Below, piece after piece: positions 22,111 to 33,604 of a DNA stretch of 64,000 nt. The first letter of the stretch is position 1. Every line of letters starts with the position of its first letter. Below the pieces are notes generated by a model, which did no database searches, was not told the DNA's origin, and saw only the letters and a program-made list of their open reading frames with translations. The stretch is from Reticulitermes lucifugus (lineage: Eukaryota > Arthropoda > Insecta > Blattodea > Rhinotermitidae). A program made the position numbers and the translations under genes. The stretch covers positions 9,344 to 73,343 of the forward strand of contig JAKCWW010000797.1 of assembly GCA_026260175.1 (NCBI GenBank), written 5' to 3'.

Positions 22111-23464
22111 ACGAATTACTTATTGAAGGATGCTCTAAGAACTTCTAAACATATTTTACCTTCGGAGGGAAGGTACATAGATATCGGATGCCAAATGTAT
22201 GTTACCTCGAACTATTCCTGGGAGGCAGCAGCTATGAAACTCCCCGAGAAGACCAAGTCTGAGTTTGTTTCCTGAGTCCATCAAAGCAACCTTCCCAAGC
22301 TCATCCTTTAACAAATCCTCAACTCACCACAGTATGCGCACGCGCAGTCCTGTCGTAACTCGCTGGTCAGTTTGTTAAGAGCTTTCTATTCTAGATGTTA
22401 ATTTGTCGGAGTCACGGGCCTAAGACGAGCGGAAATACGAAGACAGTTTTATTTGCGAGAAATAAAAGCACGAGAAAAGCCCGAAATATTTTATACAATG
22501 TTTAATTCGTATCATTTTAACCTTTTAAAGCGTAGCGTTTACTTTACGTACCACCAAGTTTAACATTCAAAAATTGTACATGGTTCTCACATTACGTTTA
22601 TGTGTTGCGTACGTATCTCTGAAGAAACAGCAACTTTTACCGTGTACACATAAAGTGACTTCTTTTTATAACAGAGGTGAAGAGTGTTTACTGTGCGGTA
22701 CGCACTGAATCCTTATATAAAACAGACAGGTACATTTTTAAAAGTTTAACCCAGCCCATACCGGGCTAAAAACCAAAAGATAGCCTAATCTGTGCTGACG
22801 GGCGGTGCTTTGGCTGCTGTAGGCATGCAGACCTCTAATAAGTGAGTCGGTGAGCCGGTAGGGGTACGAAAGGTGTGTCCAAGTAGTCTTGGCAAAGGAC
22901 CGCAACACTTATTGTGGGGTGGCTCGCGGACTGCAGGCGAAAAAATTACAGTAAATAGTTTCACTAACTTCCTAAATTCAAGTGTAACGTACTCGTATAT
23001 CCTACATAAAATTTATAGATGTAGTATCGAGCCACATAACAAAAAACGGCGGGCCGGGTGTTGGAATCCTCATGGTAAGACGTTTAGCGAACTCGTGGAA
23101 AGGTGAGAGGTGGAACATCAGTAAAACAGCGACTGTCGGTTTACAAGTTACTGTTCTTTAGAACAGAAGAAGAGAGTTAATTTTTTTTGGAAATAAATGG
23201 GTTCCGAAGGAAGGTTATTTTCACACATTGGAAATAATGGTGGGGTGTTTAAAACGAGAACTGAGATAGACACTGCAACGGGAAACTGATAGTGTAACCA
23301 GAAGGAGAATACAGAAAGGAACAATGCCATATCTGAGGTTTTCATAACACTGTTGACGAAGATTCAAGTCTTCTAGGATATAAACAACTTGTCGTTTAGT
23401 GAGCATTTGCAGACGTTTCAGAGGAGCTTGCTGCCTTCAACTTCTGAATCTGTCACTCCGTTCA
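22111..23464. other. no recognised feature
   Basis: Short open frames only, none with a recognisable domain. No repeat recognised. Confidence 0.45.
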
Positions 23465-23515
23465 CTGCATAGATGGTGGCAGAAATCTCACCGAAATATC
23501 GGCGTCATATCACAA
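23465..23515 (+). repeat. hammerhead-like repeat core
   Basis: Reads CTGCATAGATGGTGG, a loop, and CTCACCGAAATATCGG. GGTG and CACC can pair as a stem ahead of GAAA. The left CTGANGA box has extra bases, so the core is eroded. Confidence 0.4.
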
Positions 23516-23666
23516 AAGGCTTTTGAAGAGGGATTCGTCTAATCTTGTTAATAGTTAATTCTTTCTCCAGGAAATACGAAGTAGTGAAACGTGACACAGT
23601 TTGGGCGGGTATGAGCCTCAGAGTGGATCAAAATTGCTCTTTAGGAAAGACAACTAGCGATATATT

Positions 23667-24014
23667 ATGGGCACTAGAAAAAAGGCTTTACTACGTATAC
23701 TTCTAAGAGGCGATATGTTGGTCGTGGACGCGAAAGCTTTTACGCTGGATTATCTTCGGGACAGCATTCAGGTGGCACTTGAAGCATATGAATTGAAAAT
23801 GCTGGACCTAGACACGGAATTTACAGATGAGGAAGTGAAGAGGTTTATAGTGGACTTGAGAAAGAAGACTGTAACGAGAATTAGTTTAGATGTAGTGCCA
23901 GAGGAAATGTTGAAAATGTTTTGTAAAATAGATGCTGGTGAGAGGGAGAAAGGTGTTTTATTTACCAAAAGTGTCAATTTTTTAATCCCATTACAGGCCT
24001 GGATAAGCCCTTAG
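23667..24014 (+). CDS. unrecognised 115-codon ORF, 3' end supplied by a SINE
   Basis: The ORF starts at an ATG preceded by an in-frame TAG at 23655. It is unusually coding-like for this window: predicted helices rich in Leu, Asp, Glu and Lys (TLDYLRDSIQVALEAYELK, then DTEFTDEEVKRFIVDLRKK and VPEEMLKMF), one small domain without low complexity. No family recognised. From about codon 109 the frame runs into SINE family E sequence on the opposite strand, so the natural 3' end has been replaced or the ORF is a truncated relic or exon. A possible splice acceptor (TTTCTCCAG) lies at 23561-23569. It could be a transposon-borne accessory ORF, an orphan exon or chance. Confidence 0.3.
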   Translation: MGTRKKALLRILLRGDMLVVDAKAFTLDYLRDSIQVALEAYELKMLDLDTEFTDEEVKRFIVDLRKKTVTRISLDVVPEEMLKMFCKIDAGEREKGVLFTKSVNFLIPLQAWISP

Positions 24015-24110
24015 GGCTTCAGGAGTTTGAAGCTCCCAGAATTTCTAGACAAATGGTACATGAATGTGGTAAGGACGCTGTCCATAACCAAGATTATATG
24101 GCGTCGATGG
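23991..24110 (-). repeat. SINE family E fragment, 3' part
   Basis: The minus strand matches the family E end: CCTTAGGGCTTC/GGAGCC region, TCTAGACAAATGGTACATG opposite the CATGTGCCGATTGTCTAG block, and GGCCTGTAATGGG at the tail. The head is missing. It terminates the ORF at 23667. Confidence 0.75.
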
Positions 24111-24137
24111 TAGATAAATGAAGTGTGAGAAGCATAC

Positions 24138-24293
24138 GTGGAATGATACTGATAGAGGAAAACCGAAAGCTCGGAGTGAAACTGCTCCAGTGCTACGTTT
24201 CTCTTACATATACCACATGGGTTTGCCTGGGAGAGAACCCGAACCACCTCGGTGAAAGGCCGGCGATTAACCGCCTGAGTCATGCCACGTCCT
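24138..24293 (-). repeat. tRNA-derived SINE, family B
   Basis: On the minus strand: GGCATGACTCAGGCGGTTAA (A-box), CGGCCTTTCACCGAGGTGG, GGTTCGGGTTCTC (B-box region), then the family body. It lies just beyond the family E fragment in the same orientation. Confidence 0.75.
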
Positions 24294-24734
24294 TTAATGA
24301 TGGTACTACGCTTTTACAGAGTTGTGTAATATAGTGGCTTGGCCGGGTGGACATAAATAGTATTTAAAGATTCAGTTCGTACCGCGCAGTAAACACACTC
24401 GGCCTGGGTAATAAAAACTAATCCGTTAATGCTGTATAGGGAAATGATGGCTCTGTTCTGTGAACCATACAAAAGACACAAGTGCACTCTGCGGGCAGAA
24501 TGCAGAGTTTTTTTAATGTTAAAAACCTGGTGGTACCTATCGCAACCATTAGGCTTTAAAAGGTTAATGTCAGTCATCAAGTTCTAACTGATGAGTTGAA
24601 GCACTGCTACAATTGCCTTGAATGAGAGGAAAAAGTACTTCAAAGAGCAATCGAAGCCTCGTCAATCTGTAGCCCTTCATTCGTATCAGACATTGGAATT
24701 TATTGGTCCTACTTGCGCCTATACCCATATAAAT
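24294..24734. other. no recognised feature
   Basis: No gene or repeat recognised. Confidence 0.45.
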
Positions 24735-24865
24735 ATTTGCTGCTGAAAGATCATTCTCGAATTTGAGGCACTCAAAAATTATCTACGGAATTCGACGGGA
24801 GATGATCGCTTGCACGGCTTAGCATTAATGTAGATATGTTGCTCCATATTGCTCGCTCAGAATGA
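24735..24865 (+). pseudogene. possible hAT transposase C-terminal (dimerisation) remnant
   Basis: The frame reads AAERSFSNLRHSKIIYGIRR, resembling the conserved ERSFS.L..IK.YLR block that opens the hAT C-terminal dimerisation region. The following TAA and TAA stops interrupt what would be the RLN.LALL segment. Only one short block matches, so the assignment is tentative. It is on the opposite strand and 15 kb away from the hAT relic at 9080-9790. Confidence 0.45.
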
Positions 24866-26365
24866 TATCATAGATCAAAAGGCAAGGCGAAAGCATAGCG
24901 TAGATTTCAGGCTATTATATTCTCCTGTAAATTTGGTTGTCACAGAAAAAGAACAAAACATAACATCAATATATTTTATGAAAAACTTTTATATATTTTA
25001 ATATCGTTAAATTTAGGTAAAATTTATAATTTATTTATGCAATTATTTTTTTAGATACCGTTGTATACGGGTATCACTTGCATTATAATGCAGAGCGTAT
25101 GCTTTTTTTATGCATAGGGTTCAGTAGGGACTATACATCACTATTTAAAAGTTTGTTGCAATAAAAGCTAAAATTGTAAGCATTCCGTTTCCAGTTTCAG
25201 TATACTCGTACCATGTTCTTTGTCATATTTTTTGCTGTAAACATAACTGTAGATACTGCATTAACTCTACGACAATGGCAAAGTTCATATTGGTATTAAA
25301 TATCCTGCACGGAAACTGGACGAATATAAAGGCTAGAAATGTGTTACAAATTCAATAAAGTGCTGAAATATTTAAATTAAATTTTAAGAATTCTACCTGC
25401 GGCGCCGTTGAGGGCTGCAACCCTTCCTCCAGACTCCAATTGTTATTGTAGCCCTTGAAAAATTCAGGTAACGCCACTGGTTTGATAACTAATACCAGGG
25501 CAAATGTCCGGTTCTCAGGAAGATGGCAGTTTTGTGCACAATTTTTAAGGGTACAGGGTGAATTGAAAAACCGGAAACTGTGTGGATATTTCCTCTTTAC
25601 CAATTTAGGAGCCTTTCTTCGGTAATTTTAACTGGCTGATAGAATATAAGGTTTTAGCAGTTTTTTGAGGCTTTGTTGAAGGTCAAATAGGCTATAAAAT
25701 TATTATAGATGAATACTTACGGGAGAAGAGAAGCAGAATTTATTCATGCTTTTTTAGATCAGAAAAACACTTTAATTAAATTAATAGGGCGGCTCTGTTT
25801 TTAAGTGCGAACAAAGGAAGTGACTGTAAAATGTTTGTGCTCAAGTGTACGAGAGTGGGGAACTGAATTTTGCAATGAAAGTAAGCTTCTTGAATTTGTA
25901 GTTGTTTATTTATACATGATATTGTCGCATACGTAACTACAAGGACTTCATGTGCACCAACTGTTGGACATGTAACCACACCGCGAACTTTTCACGCAGA
26001 TTATTTTTGGTAGCCTCCTTTACTGTGATTTGTTTGCAGGAAACACATAACAGGCGGATAAACACTCCAAGGAGGCGCTTCAATTGTCATTTGAAGAAAT
26101 TCAAGACTGTAATTTAATAAAAAATGGGGGGGGGGCAAACTAAAAAAAGGATAGAGATGCATTATGCCAGAACACGGTACAGAAGTTATCGTTAAGTTAA
26201 GTAGTTAGAAATTATTTTACAAAACACAGGTGCATGGTGTAAACAAAAGAGGAAAAGTTTGTGGTGTTTATAAATATATCTATAGCTAGGACACCGGAGT
26301 CGTAGGACACACTGTTGCGTGTTTTGCCACTGGAGGCTTATATCCGACAAATTTAACATACAGTA
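24866..26365. other. no recognised feature
   Basis: AT-rich with a G run near 26125. Minus-strand frames at 25352 and 25776 have no recognisable domain. Confidence 0.45.
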
Positions 26366-26515
26366 TCCGTGATTTCAGGCTTCCGCCGTGATGTTGATGA
26401 GATCTGCGCCCTTCTGGGATATTACGCAGCGTCAAATTGTAATCCTTTACCGACGTTTCGGTAAAGAGTTACCATTTGACGCTGCGTAATATCCCAGAAG
26501 AGCGCAGATCTCGTA
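26366..26515 (-). repeat. foldback repeat with hammerhead-like tail, copy 2
   Basis: Arms 26399-26442 and 26469-26512 are inverted copies, 42 of 44 bases identical. The 26-base centre itself folds (CTTTACCGA, loop CGTT, TCGGTAAAG). The right arm on the minus strand is what gives the familiar spurious peptide FWDITQR. The left flank GTGATTTCAGGCT matches copy 1 at 2166. The hammerhead CTGANGA half is missing here, lost where the copies were joined. Confidence 0.85.
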
Positions 26516-26679
26516 CAGCCTCTGTATTTAATGACAGCTTTCACAAAGACAAAATTAAATAAAAATGGACCAATAAGAAGAAACCAGTAGATCTTCTGCA
26601 TAAAATCTACATAACATGAACACAGGAGAAGGCTGGACAAGTTCTCGTCGGAACTGTTTATTATCCTTGCTATTATGAG

Positions 26680-26810
26680 CAGAACATCTCTGGCACCCTC
26701 ATAGACACCGGGTAACATGGGCTCTTTCCTCGGCTGTAAAGCGACCGAAACCTAAAGCCGACAACTCCATGCTATCTTGTGCCGAGACTGAGAAAGAGTG
26801 AACGAATTTT
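26680..26810 (+). repeat. SINE family D fragment
   Basis: Body blocks only: CTCTGGCACCC, GTAAAGCGACCGAAACCTAAAG, and TGTGCCGAGACTGAGAA, in the order seen in the fuller copies at 46463 and 53435. Confidence 0.6.
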
Positions 26811-27331
26811 CCCATTTACCTTATCGTTACATGTACGTTAGGTGTTATGTGTCAGAATTACGAGTCTTATCTACGAGCGCCTTATACTGGTGGAAACTTG
26901 GCAATGTAATTCGTATTTGTGATAATGGAAGAGTATGAAGACTCGGTACAGCCAAATGTAAGCCTCTTTGTATGTGTAACTTTAACGCTTGCAGCGAACT
27001 TCAATACCTCCTACTTTGCTAGACGTACCTTAAAACCTTGTATTGCAGGGACGTACATTCGTAAATCTCGGACGGTGTTCGGCACTAAAGCTGACACTAA
27101 TTACACTTAGGGTACTGTACGTCGTAATAGCTTGACTGCCGATACACTGTTCTTAGGATACTGATGTAGCCACATAAAGCAGCTGACAAATGTGTGCTCA
27201 GTAAGGTGCGGTGTTAGGATCTCATCCCTCTGACCGGCATAGCGTGGTAGGTTTGGTGACAAGGACACGGACTGGACAACCAAGGAACAGTGGTGCGACT
27301 CTCCGAAGTGGTAATTAGATTTTTGGTCCTT
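26811..27331. other. no recognised feature
   Basis: No gene or repeat recognised. Confidence 0.5.
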
Positions 27332-27860
27332 TCGCAAAATTGCGAAAAGCGACTATTAGCTTCGTCATGTCTGTCTGTTCGTCCGTCCGTATGTCCGTCC
27401 GTCCGGCTTGGAACAACTCGGCTCCCAATGAACGGATTTTAATTAAATTTTATATTTGAGCATTTTTCGAAAATCTGTCGAGACAGATCAAGTTTAATTA
27501 AAATTTGACGAGAATAACAGGTACTTTACATCAAGACCTTCGTACGTTTATAATAATATCTCGCTCAATTATTTTTAGAATGAGACATGTTTCAGACAAA
27601 ATTTGTAGACAAAATGAAAACAAACATTTTATGTTCGATAACTTTTTTCAGAAAATCCTGCCGTTTATGAGATAATGTGGAGAAATATAGTAGGGTCAGA
27701 CAGGCCTCAGATGGCAGTATAATATGGCGCATGCGTATTTCATGCTGGATAAATAAGGCTACAGACACACACTCAGAATATGTCATAATTATTGGTTTTC
27801 CACGGCAACAATTGTTATTCCAACACGCCTCAATGTTGCATTATACGTACATTGTCTGTC
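27332..27860 (+). repeat. unclassified interspersed repeat U1, copy 2
   Basis: Same block order as 8455-8965, from GCAAAATTGCGAAAAGCGAC through TCTGTC/CGTCCG runs to CACACACTCAGAATATG. The two copies are clearly diverged but co-linear, with only small gaps. Confidence 0.7.
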
Positions 27861-27885
27861 TTGTTCACTAATCTAAAGCGTTCAG

Positions 27886-28065
27886 ACCGTCTCTGGGGCC
27901 CATCCAGCCTACTATTCAACAGGTACGGGGGGGCTTCTTTCCTGTAGATAAGGCGACTGTATAGTGAATTTGACCACTCCCCGCCATTTATTGTCACCGT
28001 TGAGAATGAGTGGCGCTATACCTCTCTTCCCTCCATATGTCCTCATGGCGTGCACAGAGATAACT
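27886..28065 (+). repeat. SINE family D fragment
   Basis: Body blocks TCTCTGGGGCCCATCCAGCC, GGCGACTGTAT, GACCACTCC and GAATGAGTGGCGCTATACCT match family D. The head is absent and the 5' edge abuts the U1 copy. Confidence 0.6.
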
Positions 28066-28852
28066 TCGTCTTTACCTTCACTTAGATGCCACTGAAGTCC
28101 GTTTCTCAAGTACTCCCGAGACACGTTCTTTCATTTCGCGGTACAAAACCTGTTTCCTTCTCATAAATGTTTTTATAAAGTCTCACCTGTCACGGCCTTT
28201 TAAGTGGCTGCTTGCTAAGAAGTTTTCCCACTAAATGTTTAGCTATACTTATTTATTATATGTGCCACCCAGCCTACATGTGCAGCTCATCACATTTTTT
28301 TTTTCATCTGACTAGTTTAATATAAGTGTAGTTTTTTTAAATTCAAAAATCAGGTAACTGGACGAATGTCTTGGTCGCCCGATAAACGTGTATCACTACA
28401 TTCTGGCGCCTTGCTGTTCCTCTCGCCTCTAATCGGCATGTAAAATTAATGTTCCTGTTGTACGTTTTGTCCTAAAAGCAAGCACGTCAGGTGTAAGGCA
28501 ACTGGACAGCAATAGAACTTTAAAAGAGAGCTTAAAATGTTTTCTGTTATCAGTTCTTGAGTGAATCAAACGTAATAATGTTGATGCGTCCCCATTTACA
28601 GGATTAAATGTTAAAACATATGTTTGTACCATTTTGAGTTCTATCCAGAACGATGTAATCGTCTACATTGGTTAGGTTCTTTGTCAGTGCACTGCTGTAG
28701 TTCTGATTACACGCCGTCGTCATAAACTTATCTGTAAAGGACGGATACCATTTCCATTTTTCAGCCCTGTGAAATACAAGTTATGAGATCTCATAATATA
28801 GCGTATAACATAATATGCACTTTTTACCTTTTAGTCATTGTTTTATGCAGGC
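28066..28852. other. no recognised feature
   Basis: No gene or repeat recognised. Confidence 0.45.
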
Positions 28853-28930
28853 CTGATGATGATCCGGGTATAGAATCGAATCACGTAGCTGCGTAACAAT
28901 TCGATGTATAATAAAAGTTGTGTTTAGGTC
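28853..28930 (+). repeat. hammerhead-like retroelement tail
   Basis: Exact CTGATGA at 28853, then TGATCCGGGTATAGAATC and GAATCACG where GAAAC would be expected. The tail AATAAAAGTTGTG follows. The second core box is mutated. Confidence 0.4.
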
Positions 28931-30099
28931 GACGTTGAATTGTGTTGAATAATACAAGGCTGTTCTCCAAGTGACACAGATTCCGTAAGCAAACACTGGT
29001 GGGTGACGCACACAACAGCCTAACCATACACGGACAATAACAAGCTTAAATCACGGTGACTGGACATAGTGACACGTTACACGCTGTTCTGTTCGCGTCA
29101 GTGACTTCGAGAATTTTGTACTGTTGTTGTCGCACGAACGGACTAGGATAAATATGCTTATGTGCCAGAGAAAGTTTAATATTACTCCTGTAAATATTTC
29201 TGCGCTGTGAATATTTGATTTGTTAATCGACGACCCGTATTATATAAATATAATATGTAATATATGAAAGTAATTTTGTGGGTTGGTTTATGTTATTTGT
29301 AATGGGGTAAGATGCCAAGAGTGGAAGGACGTATTGGCCATCTGCTGATACAGTTATAACGAGCTGTTCAGTAAAGCATAATGTGGAACAGAGAAACGGC
29401 AAAGAGACGAAAGAGAAGTAAGTAAATACATGAAACAACAAGAGAGGTTTACTTGAAAATAAGAAGAGAGAAGCAGGTGCCGTTGCACGGTGGCTAGGCC
29501 TGTTTTTGGCCATTACAACAAAGACTGGATTCAACATGCTGCGGTTATAGAGAGCGATGTTGCGAAGCTTGTTACAGCTACAAAGGCATGGGGTTGCTTG
29601 AAAGGTATTAAGTTGAACAGTCAGCTTACCTCAGGAAGGCCGAAAATTTGATCCAGGATGTGGCCTACGTTATACAAAATGCAATGTTCTATTACGGGCT
29701 CCTTTTCTGATAAAATAAAGGCAATAAGAGACCCTGTACTTACATATTTTCAGTTGAACAACACTACAAATGGTGAACTCCATGACCTATTAAACAGACT
29801 TTACCATGGTCTTGTCAGCTGACGCAAAGATCGCGTCAGGGGAATTGCAATCTTTAGTGCCTAGGTAACTGCAGCTGCAGATAAGAGCGGACTGAGTCGG
29901 CGCACTGCGCAATTGCGCTCAAAATCGCTTGTGCAGAAGCCGCGCAGGTAGGGGTGAGCAAGACGCCCGTAAGAATCGAGTATTGTCCGATGCCGCAATA
30001 TTGTCTTATGAGGTATTGCTCTGGGTGGTTGGGGACCTTTAGAAATCAAGCTGAAATATGCGTGCGTGTCTTACGTCAGATGGTAATGTAACCAAAATT
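28931..30099. other. no recognised feature
   Basis: A 104-codon minus-strand frame (29223-29537) has no recognisable domain. No repeat recognised. Confidence 0.45.
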
Positions 30100-30262
30100 A
30101 TTCTCGGATTTCTCTCTTCTGAGATGTGACGCAGTTTAGTTCTGAGAAAGTCTCCATCTTCAGGGAAGACGAAATTCTGCCCTGAAGATGGAAGCTGCAG
30201 GAGCCTAAAACGTCGGGGTCTAAATATACTAAGTAATGTATTAGAAGGCCAGAATCTTAGTA
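30100..30262. repeat. inverted pair of hammerhead-like tails
   Basis: CCATCTTCAGGG (30154-30165) and CCCTGAAGATGG (30180-30191) are perfect 12-bp inverted copies around a 14-base loop. To the right, CTGAAGATGG, a short loop and TAAAACGTCGG follow the core order with the first G of GAAA changed. To the left is the same tail family in the other orientation (TTCTGAGATGTGACGCAG). Confidence 0.6.
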
Positions 30263-30561
30263 TTCTCCGTCCCGAGAATTTTACATCTCCAATGCTTTCC
30301 CGTTCGGATGAATGTTTTAAGTTTATTTTCAATTCAATTCAATTCAATAGGTATTTATTAACGTGCAGGCTTAACAGCACAAGTGCCAATTACAAAGCCA
30401 GCACAAAAACAGTACAAATACACAAAAACAAAACATTAAACAGACAAAACAAAAACAATGTGGCAACAGTAGGAAAATAGCAATATAAACGAAGTACAGG
30501 GACAAAAACCATAAACCCTGAAAAGCATAGATAAGTTGATTAAAATGCCACAGATTAGCGC
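30263..30561 (-). repeat. possible retroelement 3' end with TTGAA repeats
   Basis: On the minus strand, an AATAAATACC stretch is followed by four TTGAA-type units (30331-30350), like the short repeated tails of CR1/jockey-type LINEs. The rest is A-rich on the plus strand. No body could be matched. Confidence 0.3.

Positions 30562-30600
<39 letters not shown>
30562..30600. repeat. (AAT)n microsatellite
   Basis: Thirteen ATA/AAT units directly before the LINE family 4 relic. Confidence 0.97.
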
Positions 30601-31420
30601 TGGGAAAAATAAATGCAAAAATATGGGATTGCCAATAGGAGTCCAAACAACACATGATCATATTTTTGCTGACGACCAGGTTATTATAGAACAGGATGAA
30701 GAAGATGCAGAATATATGACAAAAATCTAATGGTAGAATATCAGAGATGGGGTTTAAATGTAAATATTTTTAAAACAGAATATCTAAATATAGGAAGTGA
30801 CATACAAAATATAAAAATAGAAGATAAGTTTGTAATTCGAGGCACTACGACATTTAAGTACTTGTAATCCTTTTTCACAAACTCGAAAAAATGTAAGGAA
30901 GAAGTGTTAAATAAAATTGAGAAAGCCAAGCAACAAGAGCATTAAATAGCCTACTTTGGAGTAAACACACCTCATTAGATAGAAAGGAACGAATATTTTA
31001 CACAGTGGTGGATAGCATTTTAAGATATGGTTGTGAAATATGGACAGTGGATTACAGATTAAAGAAAAAGCTGCTAAGTACAGAAACGGATTTTTGTAGA
31101 AGCGGTGCAAGGACATCCGAAATATTAAAAGTAAGAAATAAAGTAATTAGAGAGAAATGTAAATAACACAAACAATTCTGTTAAGAATGGAAAATATCAT
31201 GTTAAAATGGTGTTGACATATATATTACGCATGGGAGGTAACACATGGCCTACTTGACCTGGTCGCCGGAAGGGGAAATAAGCAGAAGACCCGAAATTAA
31301 GTGGGAAAAGAAAGTGCAAAGAGCGTCGAAGTACAAGCATCTAACACCTGAAGAGGCAGTAAACCGGCAAATATGGCGAAAGGCGACTGAGAAACAGTAA
31401 CCGGTGTAACACTGGAAAAC
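30601..31420 (+). pseudogene. LINE family 4 relic, RT from the catalytic DD box to the C-terminus
   Basis: The frame after 30620 reads MGLPIGVQTTHDHIFADDQV, which carries the FADD box of the non-LTR reverse transcriptase (catalytic Asp pair). Later blocks are EYMT, FKYL, KQATRALNSLLWSK, DRKERIFYTVVDSILRYGCE in shifting frames, i.e. the RT thumb and connection region. The end reads RRPEIKWEKKVQRASKYKHL, TPEEAVNRQIWRKATEKQ and stop, a complete C-terminus. Several frameshifts and stops break it. Endonuclease and N-terminal RT are absent; the 5' edge is exactly at the AAT microsatellite. This is the only RT catalytic motif in the window. Confidence 0.85.
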
Positions 31421-32479
31421 TCTTATAGATAGATGTAATAATAATATACTTAATTCAGATTATTTCTACCTGCTTGCTAAACATAACATCATCTCTTTTT
31501 TACCCACTCATAAATATTACAAACGGTCTTAACCCGCGTTATGACAGTTTTAAATATTTATGTTGGTCAGAGAGTGGCTGGCTATTGGTGGCTTTGTAGT
31601 TCGTGCAGTTGACAGTTACACGTACGTTGAAACAAATGGCTACGAACTGTGCTAATATTTGTAAATATAAACCTTTTGGAATTAAAGGTACAGACCATGA
31701 CAGAGACATAAATTAAAACAGTTCAGAAATGTTTAAACATAAATCTAGTATAATATTTACTCATACATTTTTATGAACATCACGATATGCGGATGTGCTG
31801 CATAATGCTTCCTTATAATGAGCATATGTATACACTGTAATTGCTGAATTGTTGTAAGAAGACGATGGTTTTAGTGAGGAATCGATGTAGTGAGATGAAG
31901 GCACCCTAAAACGAAAATATATGATAGACTGTTTAAGACTCTGTAATAAAATATGCGTTCGTTCTTGTTTACTGAATTCGACAAAGTGCCTGAAATTCGT
32001 TTGCCAGTAGAGCTGCAGAAACTATAGGCATTCGTACAGCTTTAAGCAGGTATGGAACGGATAATGTCTGTTTGGTAAACCGTGTAGGTAAGATGCGTAT
32101 TTCCATTTCGTGATGCACGATGACAGTAACTCTACCGCCAAAGCCTGACGATAAGAAAACAGTCGCTGTTTCGAAACGTGATTGCGTGTAGGTCGCGTGC
32201 TGGTCTGCACTGTTCCGCTGTTGAGTTCCAAAGCTTTGATACCTGAACGGCGCTCTTATTCTCACGTCGGATACACCAAAGTTTGTGCTCCTTTGTACGT
32301 AACTTGTAGGCATAAAATCTGAAGGCTACATTATTTGTCCTTTAATTAGGAAATCCAAATCATGCACACTGTAATGAAGAAAACATAAGTTATATACGAG
32401 GGTGTAATGCTATTAGAAATAGCTGTGAAGTGGAAGATTTGTGGTTCATAAAGAGTGTTGCTGAAGATTCAACTTTGCG
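31421..32479. other. no recognised feature
   Basis: A 114-codon minus-strand frame (31969-32313) has no recognisable domain. No repeat recognised. Confidence 0.45.
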
Positions 32480-32565
32480 AGGAGGTTACGACATTCTACC
32501 GATAAATAATTATCGACGTTTCGAAAGATGGTAGTGCCTTCATTATGAGTCGAAGTTCTGTCGGT
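32480..32565 (-). repeat. hammerhead-like repeat core
   Basis: The minus strand reads CATAATGAAGGCACTACCAT and CTTTCGAAACGTCGATAA, then TTATCGG. The CTGATGA box is mutated, GAAAC is intact, and CGATAA/TTATCG can form a stem III-like hairpin just after it. Confidence 0.5.
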
Positions 32566-33301
32566 AAATATTTACAGATCGACAAGGTGGCACATCCCAG
32601 AGAACTCGAATCTTTACGCCTGTAAAGTGGCTTATATGTGGCTTAACGGGTCAGGATCAGCATATTTTCATCATGACAACCAAAATTTAGAATCTTAATA
32701 ATCGGAAATCCAGAGCCACATCTCCCTATGTATATAATGCGCTTGGTTTGTGACTGAGTGAGTCACACTTCATTACCACGATTACTGAGTTTCCATCGTT
32801 ACGATAGAGCTTAGGTTATAACACTCGGATTGTCATCGGTACTGGGTTTCTATGGTTAAAATAGAGCGTGGTTTGTGCGTGATATAACAACAGAACCACT
32901 AGATGACAGTAGGTCAGGTCGATTGACGGATTTAATGCTTTTGTGCGTACTTACTGTCCGGCATAAGTGTATTAACTAACACAAGGATTTGACGCAGAAC
33001 TTACGTAAAGCCAGCGTTGCTACTGCGTAAATCGTTTGGCGCTGTGGATATATTTTACTTACTTCTCTATTATCTTTATTATTTTATTTTTATTTTTGTG
33101 AAAAACTTACTACTTACGTATTCTGTAATCTTGTTGGTTATAACGTCACAGTTTTACAAAGCCTCCATATTTTTACTTTACCTTACACTCAATATTCACC
33201 CAGTCTGTACATGCGTCTATATGTACTCCATACAAAATTTCGAGTACATAGTTCAGAGTGATCTATTAATTATCGACTTCAACCACAAAGCTGGGGAGGG
33301 G
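32566..33301. other. no recognised gene
   Basis: 32710-32900 contains a loosely repeated unit (TACTGRGTTTC...ATAGAGC...TATAAC), at most two or three diverged copies. Nothing else recognised. Confidence 0.4.
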
Positions 33302-33604
33302 GACACGCGGTGGCGCAGTTGGTTGAGGCACTGCTCTACAAACCGGAACGTCGCGGGTTTGATTCCCGATGTTGTCATTGGAATTTTTCATTGACATAGT
33401 ACTTTCGGTCGCACTATGGACCTGGGGTCGACTCAGCGTCTAACAGAAACCAGTACCAGGAATATTTCCTGGGGGGTAAAGGTGGCCGGTGCGTAAGGCT
33501 GACAACCTTACCACCTTCATGTGCCGATTGTCTAGAAATCTGGGAGCCTGAACCTCCTAAAACCCTAAGGGTCTGTCCAGGCCTGTAATGGGATTGCTTT
33601 ACTT
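33302..33604 (+). repeat. tRNA-derived SINE, family E, full length
   Basis: Head GGTGGCGCAGTTGGTTGAGG (A-box) and CGCGGGTTTGATTCCC (B-box). The body is co-linear with 19762-20055 to the common end GTCCAGGCCTGTAATGGG, then a T-rich stretch. Confidence 0.9.

Noticed and set aside
30371-30661. Membrane protein (Leu-rich 96-codon ORF)
   Set aside because: The Leu run is the AAT microsatellite read on the minus strand, and the rest is A-rich retroelement tail.
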